Of a stretch of 64,000 nucleotides of DNA, positions 63,294 through 64,000 are shown piece by piece (position 1 is the first letter of the stretch; each line of letters starts with the position of its first letter). The stretch is from assembly GCF_009756665.1 (NCBI RefSeq), contig NZ_CP037953.1, positions 2,108,001-2,172,000 of the forward strand, in the 5' to 3' direction. The stretch is from Permianibacter aggregans (lineage in GTDB: Bacteria > Pseudomonadota > Gammaproteobacteria > Enterobacterales > Permianibacteraceae). A model generated the notes under the pieces. It was not told the origin of the DNA. It did no database searches and was given only the letters and a program-made list of their open reading frames with translations. The position numbers and the translations under genes are program-made.

Positions 63294-64000
63294 ATGCCGG
63301 TCAGTCTCGATGGCAAATTGGTGGTCGCCGTGTCATCACGGGCGCTGTTCGATCTGGAAGAAGAAAACCAGCTATTCGAAACCACCGATGACCGCGCCTA
63401 CATGGAATTGCAGATGCAGCGCCTGGAGCAGCCAGCGAAACCCGGCGTTGCCTATCCGCTGATCCAAAAGTTGCTGCGCTTCAATGAACCAGAACAGCAG
63501 CGCGTCGAAGTGGTCATGGTGTCGCGCAACGATCCGGTGTCTGGCCTGCGTGTGTTCCGTTCTGCTGAACATCATGGCTTGAAAGTCGAGCGTGGGGTTT
63601 TTACTCGCGGCGCCCCACCTTATAAATATCTCGACTCATTGAACGCCAATCTGTTTTTATCGGCCAATGATGACGATGTCAGCGCCGCGCTGTGCACCGG
63701 CTTTCCGGCCGCACGGGTATTTCCCCAATCGATCAAAACCGCCGAACAGCATCCGGACGAAATCCGCATTGCGCTTGACGGTGACGCCGTGCTGTTCTCG
63801 GATGAGGCCGAACGGGTATTCCAGTCCTCCGGACTCGATGCCTTTGTCGATCACGAACGCAGCCACAGCCAAACGCCTTTGCCGCCGGGCCCTTTCCAAC
63901 CGCTACTGAAGGCGCTGCATGAACTGCAGCAAGCCAGCAGCCATCTGCCCATCCGGATTCGCACGGCCTTGGTCACGGCCCGCTCCGCCCCGGCCCATGA
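63294..64000 (+). CDS. Cytosolic 5'-nucleotidase (3' end outside window)
   Basis: First 235 residues of a protein of the 5'-nucleotidase family related to vertebrate NT5C1. ATG 63294 has a strong AAGGAGG seven bases upstream. Family segments are visible: LVVAVSSRALFDLEEENQLF, KPGVAYPLIQKLLRFN, VEVVMVSRNDPVSGLRVF and LFLSANDDDV, then IALDGDAVLFSDEAERVF, which carries the acidic metal-binding pair. The frame is open to the last base. It should dephosphorylate nucleoside monophosphates in the cytoplasm. Confidence 0.88.
   Translation, partial: MPVSLDGKLVVAVSSRALFDLEEENQLFETTDDRAYMELQMQRLEQPAKPGVAYPLIQKLLRFNEPEQQRVEVVMVSRNDPVSGLRVFRSAEHHGLKVERGVFTRGAPPYKYLDSLNANLFLSANDDDVSAALCTGFPAARVFPQSIKTAEQHPDEIRIALDGDAVLFSDEAERVFQSSGLDAFVDHERSHSQTPLPPGPFQPLLKALHELQQASSHLPIRIRTALVTARSAPAH

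Overview
This window looks like the replication-origin region of a gammaproteobacterial chromosome with moderate GC content. dnaA-dnaN-recF-gyrB run leftward and rpmH-rnpA-yidC rightward from an AT-rich, DnaA-box-containing gap at about 30.37-31.08 kb. mnmE, mnmG-rsmG-parA-parB and two perfect parS sites (both inside recF) complete a Pseudomonas-like origin neighbourhood. The exact genus cannot be read from the sequence. The usual gene order is loosened: yidD is absent between rnpA and yidC, a DUF1275 gene lies between yidC and mnmE, and 13.7 kb separates mnmE from mnmG.

Left part (0-24 kb), accessory. The window opens inside rtcR (RNA-repair regulator, 5' end outside). Its terminator hairpin is split by an intact IS481-family element. 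A 2,589-residue calcium-binding, beta-propeller lipoprotein and a small membrane protein follow on the minus strand. Next comes a tightly coupled minus-strand operon like E. coli yehI-yehL-yehM-yehP-yehQ: DUF4132, MoxR-type AAA+ ATPase, DUF5682, VWA and SWIM zinc-finger proteins. The DUF4132 gene has lost its 5' half at an IS21-family element, and on the other side of that element a NACHT/STAND-like NTPase gene has lost its 3' half. The IS has no target duplication, so material between the two genes was probably deleted. This truncated AAA/VWA/SWIM plus NTPase block is the best candidate for a poorly described, possibly defence-related, system.

Centre (24-36 kb): core replication, ribosome/RNase P, membrane insertase and tRNA-modification genes.

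Right-centre (36-49.5 kb): a DUF945 protein; an overlapping pair of a secreted trypsin-like protease and an FHA membrane protein; a divergent Lrp-type regulator and PLP-dependent sulfur amino acid enzyme; and an alpha-2-macroglobulin lipoprotein translationally coupled to penicillin-binding protein 1C, a periplasmic protease-trap and wall-repair pair.

Right (49.5-64 kb): mnmG, then an accessory patch (lipoprotein cut by a frameshifted IS256-family element, a secreted protein of unknown function, a PilZ protein, a chain of perfect hairpins, a DUF1631-like protein), then rsmG-parA-parB. After these come a TonB-C-like periplasmic protein, a hairpin-rich intergenic repeat, two tandem paralogous dicarboxylate/amino-acid symporters and the start of a cytosolic 5'-nucleotidase. 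I saw no tRNA, rRNA or CRISPR array.
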